This document shows positions 23,155-33,609 of a stretch of 64,000 nucleotides of DNA, in pieces. The notes beneath the pieces were generated by a model. It was given only the letters and a program-made list of their open reading frames with translations. It was not told the origin of the DNA and did no database searches. The stretch is from Ciona savignyi (Eukaryota; Chordata; Ascidiacea; Phlebobranchia; Cionidae). Numbering within the stretch: position 1 is the stretch's first letter; each line of letters starts with the position of its first letter. Location of the stretch: NCBI GenBank assembly GCA_000149265.1, contig CH003048.1, positions 348,533 to 412,532 on the forward strand. The letters are read 5' to 3'. Position numbers and translations under genes: made by a program.

Positions 23155-25250
23155 GGAACCACTGAACAGGTGTTTTACTTTGCCGATTTGCATACAAACA
23201 TGTGAGCAAGCGTGCTCCCAGCGACTGATAGCGATTAGTAGTAACGCTTTTACGATTATGCTTCCATGAGCCTTTTTAGACGGATTTGTTCAATGTTACC
23301 GCCGACGATGCGTACGTTTTTTTAATACCCCGCACTTATATAATGCACCTTGTTTACGCGATTTTATACATGTTTTTTTTACCAGGGGATCGAGATATGT
23401 ATGTATACAAGCTTTAATTATGTAACAAGGCCGGGGGCGCTCGTTTGTCGTCTCTTGTAATAGACACGTTTACCTTTTGTATAATAACGTTTTATACCTA
23501 GTTCAATTTTATTTCACTTTTAGTTGAAGCACCTTACAATTTGTTTTAACACGCACGTTTATTTTATCGATCTCTTGGGTAATTTATGAAATTAATTTTT
23601 GCGTCGTGTAGTGGTACTTTTTTTGCTGGCGTTGTACGCGTAATTTGTGTCCTAAACAGCAGTGCTCTCTCTTAGCGCTTTAAAACCAATCGTTCTATAT
23701 GTTTTATAATATCAAGCCCTAGTACAGGGATATCCAACCTTTTATTGTAATGGGCCGCATTGTCACTTAAAAAATCAATGGGCCGCAAAACCTATTAAAT
23801 TTCAATAAAAATGGCAGGGTTCTAATTAATGGTTTTGAAATAATTTGCGAAATGCGCGAAAAAAAATTGGTTATGATAAATTGCCTTAAACGACCGAAAA
23901 GGTATTTATTTTATAAAGCAGACAGTACCGTTATTTAGTAGTACAGTAATGATAAATTGCAATAAACGTAAATTCAAAAGGGGTGTGTCGCATCTAGCCA
24001 ATCATAAATAAAGGAATCGAGGAATATTAACGCATAATGGCGATTATTGCCTTGTGATAGCAATGCTTATTATACGCCAATAATGCTAAGGCTAAGCTAA
24101 AGCCAAGGTAAATAAATAATGTTATGTTGAAGGCAAACAAGGTTATTTTAACGTGTGAGGATTTATTATTAAAAGTGCGCGAAATCAGTACCGGTAATTT
24201 ATATTTTCGCGATTTTGTTAAATTTTGTAATTCGCGAACTTTAGAAAACGGTTCGCGAATAGCGATTTGCGATCCCTTAATTCCAACCCTGAATGGGTAC
24301 ATAAAGAAACAATCAAAAGCCATTAATTTCATCTTTGAAAAAAGGAACAAATAACACACATATAAAAAGAAACAAAAACTTATTTCTGCAATACAAAGTC
24401 AATGAGATAAGTGTTTGTCGTCCGTCGGTTTCTTTCTGCAGTTTTAATGTTTACTGCGTCCCTAAAAGCTGACTGATACATTTGAATTAGGCCAAGATTT
24501 AAACTTCAAAATACTACTTGGAGTAAAAATGACTAGCGGGCCGCACAAAAATCTCAGGTGGGCCGCACTGCGGCCCGCGGGCCGCAGGTTGGACATCCCT
24601 GCCCTAGTAATTGGTCCAACGGTAGGCCGTTGAGACAGAGTCATAAAGACCTTTGGCAATTACTGTTAAAGCAAAAATACAAGTTTTAACTAAACCAGGA
24701 ATCGCTTTCAACTGAAGAAATTTGGATTCAACGGCTACCATACCAAATAATACGCTTTTCAACACCCCCAAACAGATGCTTAAAGCGAAACGTAAGCGCA
24801 CAAATCTGTTTATCACCGTGTATGTTACCTATCAAGCATAATTATCAATCTGCGCATAATACCAATATGTGCAGGTTATCAATCTGCGTTATTATTACCA
24901 ATCTCTTTTTATCATCATCAACCTATCATTTATTACCAATCTGTTTATTGTCAATCTGCGTTAATTATCAATGTTTTTTACCAATCTCTGTATGTTCAAA
25001 ATGTGTAATATTTATTTATTTATAACCAGTTTGCAGTCTTTTTATACAGATATGTGTAAAAAGCGTCTAATTTACATATAAAATGTTTAAGCATGTTTCG
25101 TGTGGTTTAATTTTGAGTCGTTAGTTTGTTTGAATTATCCTCCTGTACGGACAAAGGGCATTATTTTGTCTTTTGTAATCTGAAGCGGGCAACGCTTGGG
25201 AAAACAACTGAGTTTTTAGGTATAATGATCGAGACTTAAATGTTGGTTAC
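23155..25250 (+). repeat. Tandem array unit 3, running into the fringe 5' flank
   Basis: Matches 13383-15020 and 18595-19780 up to CTGAAGCGGGCAACGCTTGG (25179) and TTGGTTACCTAGGTT. It is interrupted by the 877-bp hAT MITE 23725-24601. Downstream, 25270-25370 (GTAATCAATTTAACCTTTTAA, then AACAACCGTTTACGTTTATAC) still matches unit 1 at 15250-15320. The array thus extends to within ~25 bases of the fringe start codon. Confidence 0.85.
23725..24601. mobile_element. hAT MITE (877 bp) with perfect TSD, GGGCCGC-rich ends
   Basis: Begins CAGGGATATCCAACCTTTTA and ends GCAGGTTGGACATCCCTG, with GGCCGC-rich subterminal regions. It is flanked by ccctagta on both sides (23717-23724 and 24602-24609). Units 1 and 2 have the empty site gccctagtaattggtcc (~14125 and ~19155). 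The interior (about 23940-24300) is shared, in reverse, with the different hAT element at 45349-46125. Confidence 0.95.
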
Positions 25251-25392
25251 CTAGGTTATTAAACTTGTTACTTGCCCCTGTAATCAATTTAACCTTTTAA
25301 ATAAAATTTGTTATATAATTTATAGTCGTTTAACACTCTCGTATTAACAACCGTTTACGTTTATACAGGTAAACCCTATAAAGGTAGTAGGT

Positions 25393-26346
25393 ATGCACCT
25401 GAATAAAATACGAAACCTGTTTTTTGCCGCTGGACTAATGCTTCTATTAGGTCTTATTTTATTTCAAAAGTGTTTCCCAAAAAAACCAAGATCGGTCACT
25501 CAAAGAAACCACCATAGTTTGCTAGCATACCACGATGGAGGTCACGACATTACTCTCGATGATGTTTTTATTACTTTAAAAACAAGCAAGCAATTTCACG
25601 ACACTCGGATGAAAGTTATTTTGAATACATGGTATCAACAAGCACAAGCACAGACGTACATCATCACCGACGACGAGGACTTGGACTTAAACTTTACCAC
25701 AAACGGTCACGCCGTTAACAGTGGCTGCGGAAACACGCATGACCTTTCAGATCTTAGTTGCAAAACGGGAGCAGAATATGATTTGTACTTAAGAAGTGGT
25801 AAAAAATGGTGGTGTCTGTTTGATGATGATAACTACGTAAACGTCCCTCGTTTGGTCGAATTATTAGGCAAACTTGACTGGAGAAAAGATGTTTATCTGG
25901 GACGAAGGAGTATATCAAAATATCTCGAAGGAAGGTTTCGAGGAAAAACTGTCTATTTTGTTTTTGCAACTACTGGTGCAGGTGTTTGCTTTTCAAAGCC
26001 ACTAGCCAACAAAATGGCGCCATGGTCAAAATCAGGGAAATTTCTAGAGACGTCCAGAGCTTTGGGTCATTCTGATGACTGCACAATAGGTTTCATTATT
26101 ACCAACCTCTTAAAAGTAAATTTAACTCTAACAAATGTATTTCATTCTCACATGGAAGATCTTACTAAATTAGATTTTAACACATTAAAAAACCACGTTG
26201 TATTCAGTTACCGCGGTCAAAATATCATAAATATTACAAGTAACTTGACAAACACTAACGTGTTTAAAAGACACGTGGATCCAACTAGACTTTATTCTCT
26301 TCATTGTCTAATATACCCAGAAAATCAGTTTTGTAAAGTTGCCTAA
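25393..26346 (+). CDS. fringe: Fringe-type O-fucosylpeptide 3-beta-N-acetylglucosaminyltransferase
   Basis: A complete 317-residue single-exon ORF. Fringe enzymes are Golgi type II membrane proteins that add GlcNAc to O-fucose on Notch EGF repeats, using UDP-GlcNAc and Mn2+, and so tune ligand choice. Visible here: a short cytoplasmic tail and hydrophobic anchor (residues ~9-26); DDVFITLKTSKQFHDTR (56-72); WWCLFDDDNYVN with the metal-binding DDD at 144-146; FATTGAGVCFSKPLA (191-205), where other fringes have GGAG; HSDDCTIGF with the likely catalytic Asp at 228 or 229; FHSHMED at 250; and a C-terminal DPTRLYSLHCLIYP. N-glycosylation sequons occur at NFT 100, NLT 243, NIT 280 and NLT 284. Vertebrate fringe genes are multi-exon, so an intronless gene is notable: either intron loss or a retrocopy. 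The frame is intact. AATAAA at 26792 is a possible polyadenylation signal. Confidence 0.93.
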   Translation: MHLNKIRNLFFAAGLMLLLGLILFQKCFPKKPRSVTQRNHHSLLAYHDGGHDITLDDVFITLKTSKQFHDTRMKVILNTWYQQAQAQTYIITDDEDLDLNFTTNGHAVNSGCGNTHDLSDLSCKTGAEYDLYLRSGKKWWCLFDDDNYVNVPRLVELLGKLDWRKDVYLGRRSISKYLEGRFRGKTVYFVFATTGAGVCFSKPLANKMAPWSKSGKFLETSRALGHSDDCTIGFIITNLLKVNLTLTNVFHSHMEDLTKLDFNTLKNHVVFSYRGQNIINITSNLTNTNVFKRHVDPTRLYSLHCLIYPENQFCKVA

Positions 26347-26791
26347 ATTCAGTATTAACTAATACATTTTATAAATCAAATTTTTAAAACATTTGTTGTC
26401 ACCAAAACACTTAACGAAAGAGTAATCACTGAAAGTGAGGAGCTGTAATTAATCTGTACTGTCTGGTTTTTAAGCTTTGTCTGGTTAGTTAAACGTAATT
26501 TCAGCAGTTGTTTGTACATTGTTTAAAGTTTGCTCTCGCTCTAAAAATTTCGTCAGTATACTTAAATATTCTTGTATAGTTAGTTATTCATGGCGTGCTT
26601 GGAAGACTGTTGACATGTCATTTTTCGACTTGCATGTTCTTTTATTTGGTGTTTTTCAAAAGTGACTAAATTTACTTTTATATAATATATCCGTGTAGTT
26701 TAGTTTTATTTTTATATTTGAATCTGCTGCTTTCGCGGATGTAGTAATAACGGGTTGAGTTGCTATTATTTGAAAATAACGCGTATCGTTA

Positions 26792-26797
26792 AATAAA
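26792..26797 (+). promoter_or_regulatory. Candidate polyadenylation signal for fringe
   Basis: AATAAA lies about 445 bases after the fringe stop codon. It is the first clear canonical hexamer downstream that I noticed. Another (TAAAATAAAGG) occurs near 26915. In such AT-rich DNA the hexamer is frequent, so support is weak. Confidence 0.3.
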
Positions 26798-26809
26798 CAG
26801 ACAGTTTAA

Positions 26810-27540
26810 AACGGAACGGTGGTTATGATTGATACGGAACGGAACAGCTGTTAATAAGGTACGGTGGTAGATACGGAACAGAAGGTCGATACGGTACAGT
26901 TCTCTGTATAATTAAAATAAAGGAAGCAAATCAGTCATTCACGGTATATATAAAATAATAAACATTACACTCACACCAAACTTTGGCTTTAAACTGGACG
27001 GAAAATACGGTATCGGATAAAAATGGTATGCTGCAATCTGTACGGTTGTTACGTATTTTCGGTTATGACGAAATTTATGAATTACCATAGACATCAATAA
27101 AACATACACGCAAATAACTGACTGAATAACGGGTCGAGATATCTTACATAATCCATTTAGTGTATAATTTTTTACTGCATATTATAGTTTGTTAAATCCA
27201 AGTTTAAAAAAACAACAAGTTATATCGGGTAAGACACAACAACAAAATGAGAATTAACCAATTGTGTTTTGTATAATTCACAAGTTAGTTTAATTTGGTA
27301 GAAAAGACTACCGAACAGCTATAGAGCTAGCAGTATCGAATATGCAAATCTAAGTAAATCGCATTTCTGTGGTATGAACATATATAAACTTTCAAATATT
27401 TATAAAAAATGATACCAGATTTAGAAATAAAAAATATCGAAGCAAAACGGTAGATAAAGGCTTTATTACTCGTGTATTGCATTTGCATCATACCCATGAT
27501 ATTTTGACAAAATACTGTAAGTAAATTTTCTTTTTTTTAT
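26810..27540. other. Intergenic, degenerate TACGGAACGG repeats at the start
   Basis: From 26812 to about 26905 short words such as gatacggaac and ggtacggt recur irregularly, a decayed simple repeat. Beyond this I see no gene, RNA or transposon termini up to the SINE pieces at 27545. Confidence 0.4.
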
Positions 27541-27544
27541 CTTG

Positions 27545-27760
27545 ATGGTTTTCGATCCATGTTGGGATCGTAACTCAGACCGTTTATAGTTTATAAATCG
27601 GTCCCACTAACGTTTTGGTCCTAAAGCAGGTAGGGTGTGTAAAACCAATCAAAGTTTTCCTTCCATCCAATGATTGGTACGTAACTCTGACCGATCTTGT
27701 GTAAGATCTTCCGGTATATGAATCGGTCGCATTAACCACTCGATCACACAGCCGTACTCT
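27545..27760 (-). mobile_element. Two adjacent fragments of SINE family B
   Basis: The reverse complement of 27650-27760 reads GGCTGTGTGATCGAGTGGTT, then GCGACCGATTCATATACCG. That of 27545-27635 reads AACGTTAGTGGGACCGATTT, then ACGGTCTGAGTTACGATCCC. Both match the A-box and inter-box parts of the tRNA-Ser-like SINE at 52114. The two are head to tail in the same direction. Confidence 0.55.
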
Positions 27761-27897
27761 GAATTCGCTTTATTTATCCAGTGTTTAAAAATTGCGCGCG
27801 TACTGCAGAGGCAGAGACGTATTATTGTTTAACCAGAAAAAGTTTGCATGAACCACCGATCCGTCTAAAAAATTCCCCTTAGATCGAGCTGTGTTAA

Positions 27898-28226
27898 GCG
27901 CTCCACACACATATAGCGTTTTGAGCAATCCTTCGCGTTTCTCGCATCTCGTCATCCTTCTCGTCAGGCGTTGCGTTTTAAAGAGACGCGAGACCATGCA
28001 CACACACTCGCGTTCATGATGACGTATAGCGTCAAAACATTCCCACGTGGTTTTGTTTACTGGTCATTAGAACGATTTTATTCACGAGTAAAACAACAAA
28101 TTAAGCAAAATAAAATGTCCAATCTCTTCATTTAATTGTCACATGTTTCTAGACATATAACCACTCTTTCTTTTTACTAAGAAACGCGAAGGATTGCGCA
28201 AAACGCTAATAATGTGTGTGGAGCCC
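27898..28226. mobile_element. TTAA-flanked MITE with ~45-bp terminal inverted repeats
   Basis: Left end GCGCTCCACACACATATAGC, then GTTTTGAGCAATCCTTCGCG. The right end is the inverted equivalent (CGCGAAGGATTGCGCAAAAC ... ATGTGTGTGGAGCCC). TTAA lies immediately outside both ends (27894-27897 and 28227-28230). A TTAA target is used by piggyBac and Kolobok elements. No transposase is present; the interior is non-coding. Confidence 0.8.
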
Positions 28227-28276
28227 TTAACGTTTATAAAGCCGCTGTAAGCGGACTGTGTTACTAACACAGTAAC

Positions 28277-28738
28277 CAGGGTTGCCATATGGCCAAATTT
28301 GGCCTTACCAAAATCGTCAAGCCGTGCGGAAAAATCTGGCGAATTAGGCCGTTTAAGCAAGCTTATTGTCAAGTTTTTGGTCGAAGCGTCATATTATTTT
28401 TACGCTACAGTAGAAATAAAGAAAAAAAGAGAGACAGTACTGTATATGGAAATACATTAATTAATATCAACTGTCTCATTCCCAAATCACAAAGCTGATT
28501 ATGACGTTTTAAAATAAAATAATAACGGTAGGTATTCCTATTATATAGTATTTAAACAGGTTCGACAAATCTGGAGGGAATTAAAATTAAACAATTTTTT
28601 ATCAAATAAAGAGATAAATAGCCAGCCCAATTGGCTAAATTAAATAGTTTATTTTGTACTTGATACAAATTGGCCGAATTTTGGCCGTAAAGCAAAAACA
28701 GTTTGGCCATAAAGCGTACTTTGCGTCTGGCAACCCTG
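28277..28738. mobile_element. hAT-type MITE with CAGGGTTGCCA termini
   Basis: Starts CAGGGTTGCCATATGGCCAA and ends GTCTGGCAACCCTG. It has many TTTGGCC motifs near both ends. It shares most of its interior with 53913-54326 (ACGCTACAGTAGAAATAA; TTCGACAAATCTGGAGGGAA). The flanks acagtaac and atgtaact give only a partial duplication, so the site has decayed. Confidence 0.85.
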
Positions 28739-29119
28739 ATGTAACTTGTTACATAACACAACAAACATTACAGTAAGTAGTGCTTTCGTGCCAGTTTTTT
28801 TTGAACAATTTAGTTTCGAATAACATGCTGAGCTAGAAATCGTGTTTGTTCGTTTTTAAAGTTGGGTAAGAAAAATAGTTAGTTCTAGAGGTTTGTCCAA
28901 TGTCGGGTTAATATAGCAGTGCGTTTGTATGTAACCTTGATAGATTTGTATAGCTTACATACAGCTTTATTGCCGGGACTGAAAAGTTTGGTATTTTTAT
29001 TCTTATTCACCACCATGGGTTTAAGTTGTTATGTTGTGCGTACCACCAGATCCACAATAGCTAGCCTACTGTTTGTTATGCCTAACCAAACCTGTAACAT
29101 ACCTGTTACCACTATATTA

Positions 29120-29525
29120 TCATGTACATTTGTGGTATGCCCGGGGTATGTTACCCTGTATATTTCGTATGTGTTGCCCTGTATTTGTCGTATGCGTGGG
29201 GTTTATTTCTGGTATGCTTGGGGATGTGTTGCCCTGTAACAGTCGTATGCTTGAGGGTGTGTTGCCCTATATTTGTGGTATGCCTGGCTGGGTGTTGTGT
29301 TGCCCTGTATTAGTTGTATGCCTGGGGTATTTTGTCGTATGACTAGGGTTGTATTTCCTGTATTTGTGGTGTGCTTGGGGTTGTGTTGCCGTATATTTGT
29401 CGCATGCGTGGGGTTTATTTCTGGTATGCTTGGGGATGTGTTAACCTGTATTGTTTGTTCTGTTGCCCTGTATACATGGGGTAGTGTTGCCCTGTATTTG
29501 TGGTATGTCTGGGGTGTGTTGACAT
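29120..29525 (+). repeat. Minisatellite with ~30-bp units
   Basis: Repeated words TGTTGCCCTGTATTTGTGGT and ATGCYTGGGGTGTG recur about every 30 bases, with irregular lengths (25-35). A ~180-base block containing GGGTTTATTTCTGGTATGCTT occurs twice (~29198 and ~29411), showing a higher-order duplication. ORFs across it on both strands are by-products of the repeat. Confidence 0.85.
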
Positions 29526-29549
29526 GACCCACAAAAATAAACAAATTTT

Positions 29550-30520
29550 GGCAAAATGAGTTTCTGAAAAAGTTTATAAGACATTGATTGAACTTGCATT
29601 ACACATGCTTTAGTATGATGTTGAGGTGCGATGAACGGCTGATACCGGTGATACAGTGCTAGTAATCAATAACAGTGGTGTGCTGTAAACGTTATCAAAA
29701 AGAACAGTAGAAATGAAGAATGAAAGATTGAAGAGAAAGTTAGTTAAACGTCCAATATTAATTAATTATCAATATCAAAAGAGAACCATTGCCGCTGTCA
29801 TTGCTTACTGGCACGGTATCGTCAGTGTCCTCACTCAGTTCTGCGGATTGCTCTGAATCATTGTGATTGTGACGAAATCAGTTTATATACTAAAATTTAG
29901 ACGTAACACATAACAAAATTACTACAATTACGTCACAATGCTTCATTGATAATAACCAATGCGTAGTGTTTCAAATTTTGGTCATTTTATAGACGCGATT
30001 TTAAACAAAGCAATCTTAATCTTAATTATGGTATATATAACATCAATTAAAATAGAAAGCTTTTCCATTGTTTGGACCCCTAAGGAACCTCGGACCCTAC
30101 TTTGAGAACTAATGTATTAGATACTGATTACAATAGAATAGAATACTACAATTATTTTTTTCTTTTAAAACAAGGTTCCTTTATTACTACCAGTAATTAT
30201 TATAAGATACTCAGTTACTAACTAGAGCCATAAGTAACATTATCATATAATTTTTGAGATATGTTTTGGCCCGCTCTTCACTCAAACCACTACGAGGATG
30301 TGAGGCAAGTGTATATTTATGACATGGTTCGCTTTACAAATTCTGGAATCGTTGACCGTAGGGACGCAAACTCAGTTTTCTTTTCTAAACCAACACGACT
30401 CTGTTGGTAAATTAAAGAAAGTTGATTAATTGTATACACATACTCAAGTTCGAATGTTGGAAACTGGAAACACAATAAAGTAATTTTACACACTTTACAG
30501 TGCAGTTTTCTAAGAACTTG
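29550..30520. other. Intergenic, no gene recognised
   Basis: AT-rich sequence without convincing exons or RNA genes on either strand. Around 30085-30110, ACTTTGAGAACTAATG resembles a decayed hAT terminus but has no partner. Nothing else seen. Confidence 0.4.
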
Positions 30521-30521
30521 T

Positions 30522-30674
30522 TTATTCTTTTACAGTGGCAGCAGCTGGTCCTGGTATAATTTCTTCCTTAAACTGATTGGCTGCTGTTGCGAAATATGCT
30601 TCCTTTATGGCCTTTATTTTCACAACGGTGTTTTCATTGACAGATCTTGCTGCATTTCTTAAACAGCTAAATAA
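30522..30674 (-). CDS. Terminal exon of an unidentified gene
   Basis: On the minus strand a good acceptor (TGTATTGTTTTGCAG) is followed at once by an open frame of 50 codons, LFSCLRNAARSVNENTVVKI then KAIKEAYFATAANQF and EEIIPGPAAATVKE, ending in TAA. Its amino-acid make-up is balanced and non-repetitive, with Lys, Glu and Ala alternating as in a helix and a Pro/Ala-rich tail. This stands out from the AT-driven ORFs around it. The AATAAA hexamer overlaps the stop codon. I do not recognise the protein. Earlier exons should lie to the right on the same strand but were not identified; a decayed or chance ORF remains possible. Confidence 0.5.
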   Translation of the reverse strand, partial: LFSCLRNAARSVNENTVVKIKAIKEAYFATAANQFKEEIIPGPAAATVKE

Positions 30675-31444
30675 CTGCAAAACAATACACAGTCTACTTA
30701 TTTACATAATTTTTCAAACAGGCAAATATATATAAACATTATGTTTTGCCAGGGGTGCCATAGTGCATCATTTTAAAGTCAAAGAAGTATGCATATTGAT
30801 CATTATTCAACTCTGTTTAAGCTGAATTTTTGGTCGCGTTAGGGATGAGTGCAATTTGCATTTCTGGAGCAGTGGCACGCTTAAATCATTACCATAAATA
30901 ACCAATAAAGAATAATTAAAAACAGACACACACACATCTATGCTGGGCATTTGATCGAAGGTAAAGCGATCTACTTAATGCATTTACAGATAGATATACT
31001 GGGTGTCGCTCTGTCAATTTCGGATGTATCAGTTGTTAAAAAATCATCAATTGTGTGTACATTTTCTGTATACATAGATCGCACTGCAAGTTCATTCTAC
31101 TGGTTGGTTGTTTTTTGTTCATAAAACAAATATATATACCAAACTAGAGAGTGTCAACCACGTGTTTAACCACCACTCTTTGTAAATCACATGTTGTATG
31201 CCATATATTCATGCTACAGGGTCCCTAACCACATTTTGTCTTTTATACACTGAGTATGTAGTTTGTTTCTGCAAGCATAAACGCATGGGTCCCATATTTA
31301 ACAGAGCAAACTTATTTTCCATGTTTAGTTAAATAAAGAATAAGCGTTTTAAATTTACGAACATTTCACCACAAATGTTTTAAATTAGAGCTTCTTTTCA
31401 AGGGATGTGGTGAATTAAAGCTAAATTTCCGAAACGGTTTAGTT

Positions 31445-32290
31445 TTTCATAATTTCAGGGAATTCCCCTGGGTTTGGTAGATAAGTTTCTGTTTTTAACA
31501 TAAGTAAGTCATGTTACGTAACAATTCTTAAGTTTTAATCTGATTTGTCGACTTCTTGTTGGAGACGTCAGTGCGATATGGCATGCCTGCCACAATCATA
31601 ATTTAGGAACATATCTTTGTATTATGGAAAATAACCTAATTAAATGTTTTCTTTTTTAAATTGTTTAAAGTGTCTAATGTTTTAACATTTTACCGAATTT
31701 TATTAAAATTAGAGCTGCCGTTCAAGCGCTATGGCCACAAAATCTAATTTATTAGAAAAAAAACGTTTTGATTTTTAACGTCTGAGGGCAATTCCCCTAA
31801 ATTTGTTACCCAAATTTTTGGTTTCTGCATATTTAGACCATGTTGTCTTACAAATGTCCAATTTTCATTGCGATTTTATTACTCCTTTTGGTAGATGTCA
31901 GTCAGGGCGACATGGAATGCTTGTCACAATCATGATTTGAGACCATATCCTATTTGGGGGGTATTTCCCTAGGTAATTTTAATATTTCTTCCAAGTTTTA
32001 AATCAGTGACTAAATGCACTTACATTCGACCAATTCTAATTGAAATTGTAACAGCCGTTCAAGCACTATGCCCAAAAAAGGCAATTTTTTAAGAAAAAAA
32101 CAGCGTTTTTGTTTTTAACGTCCCAGGGGAATTCCCCTTTATTAATCACCCAAAATTTTGGTTTCTACATATCTAAACCATGTTGTCCAACGAATGGCAA
32201 GGTTTTATTACGATTACATTATTCCTTCTGGTAGATGTCGGGGCGCCATGCCATGCCTGTCAAGCGTTTGACGAAAAAAAAACGAACAAA
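31445..32290 (-). repeat. Tandem repeat, ~335-bp unit, reverse orientation
   Basis: Three units. Landmarks AGGGAATTCCCCTGGG, GGCAATTCCCCTAA and GGGGAATTCCCC occur at about 31455, 31789 and 32127. In each unit they are followed by TTTTTGGTTTCTGCATAT-like text, an ATGTTGTCYAACRAATG block, TGGTAGATGTC, and GCATGCCTGCCACAATCAT or variants. The units are the reverse of those at 11690-12420, 20 kb away. Both blocks are bounded by a CGTCAAACGCTTGACAGG-type word next to a gggtccca motif. Confidence 0.8.
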
Positions 32291-32299
32291 AACAATATG

Positions 32300-33600
32300 T
32301 GTCCCATTTTTCCAAACGGGACCCATAATAAATATAGGCCGCGAGGATAGAAGAGGTGTGGACGGGTATTAACTGCTTAAAAGGGGGTCGCGTTTGTATT
32401 AAAAACAGCGCACATTGCAACAACTTAACTTACTGGGTCGCAAACTACGACTCAAATAGTTTCCAGTATATAATAATACACAACTAAAAAAACTGTGTAA
32501 AAAAACTAATAATAACCACAAATCGAACCAGCGAAGTTTAATCGTATGTAGAAGCTACAATAAAGAAACCTTTCGAGAGGGAGTTCAGATTGTAGGGGTT
32601 TTAATAGGTAGGAACTCCACGCCAGATATAGGGCATCTAGGTACGCCAAGAAAAAAAATCTCTGGACCCCCCCCCACAGACCCATAATAATTCTAAATAT
32701 AATGTTGTTAACCATAGTACCTATCAGAAATAACTACCGGGAGTGGTATTGTAATCTAGCCTACACAAGACCTAACAATTGGGCTGGCTATTTAATCAAA
32801 CCAGACTTAAATCTCCTTTGGCCTAATTACATTGCACTTTAGTCCACCAAATCCACTAAAACTCTATGATTAAAAATGTGTTTTAAAGTATCTGCATATT
32901 TGCAATAAAATCATTTTTTTATGCTGTTATTTTACGATATTAAGCTATCTGACAAAAACATGTGTAGAGCTTAGTAGCGCTATGCTCTCTCTTTCTAAAA
33001 AAAAAACTTAGGTCCTACAACAGAAAACGAATGTCTTAAAGGAGAGAGACCACATCTGTTCTATTTCAAAAAACTTCGGTCGGACACTACAAAATCCGCT
33101 GAACCTGGCCTTGGTCTTAGATGTGTAAGAGATCAGAAAATCGCCCCATGCCACTCATTTACCATTGCGCAATTGGCTCGTGTCCAACGCGGCGTCGCCC
33201 AAATTATCTAGCTTACTTCCGGATTTAAAAAGATCACTTTGTCAGGGGTACATATTAAAAAATCATTATGGCCATGCAATATTGCATTATGTTATTAATT
33301 TGACTGAAAAACAATTATTTAGCAGGAAATAGGGACAGCATCCAAAGTTATATAGCTAAGAATCAAGATGGCATGTGGCAAAAAAATTGGACCAGGCAAA
33401 AATTAAAAAATCCTAAGGATTGAGCTGCAGATTTATTTATTTGGCTTGCCAATGACATATTCTTGCAACAAATATGTGCCTATGTCTGTCTTAGGCAACG
33501 AAATGTTCTTGGCCATATCCAAAGATACTTCGAAGGAAAACTGGTGGATGTTACAAAGAATATATATCCCTTGCTTCCCATTGATAATAATAATACATGG
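32300..33600. other. Intergenic, no gene recognised
   Basis: Contains poly-A and poly-C tracts (a run of C at ~32667-32675, a run of A at ~32999) and no convincing ORF or terminal repeats. The short ORFs lack splice signals and composition bias. Confidence 0.4.
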
Positions 33601-33609
33601 ATCACTAAG

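Noticed and set aside
25355..25370. Trans-splice acceptor TTTACGTTTATACAG just before the fringe start.
   Set aside because: The acceptor-like AG 23 bases before the ATG fits the short leaders of tunicate trans-spliced genes, but the pyrimidine tract is poor and nothing else supports it, so it is not annotated.
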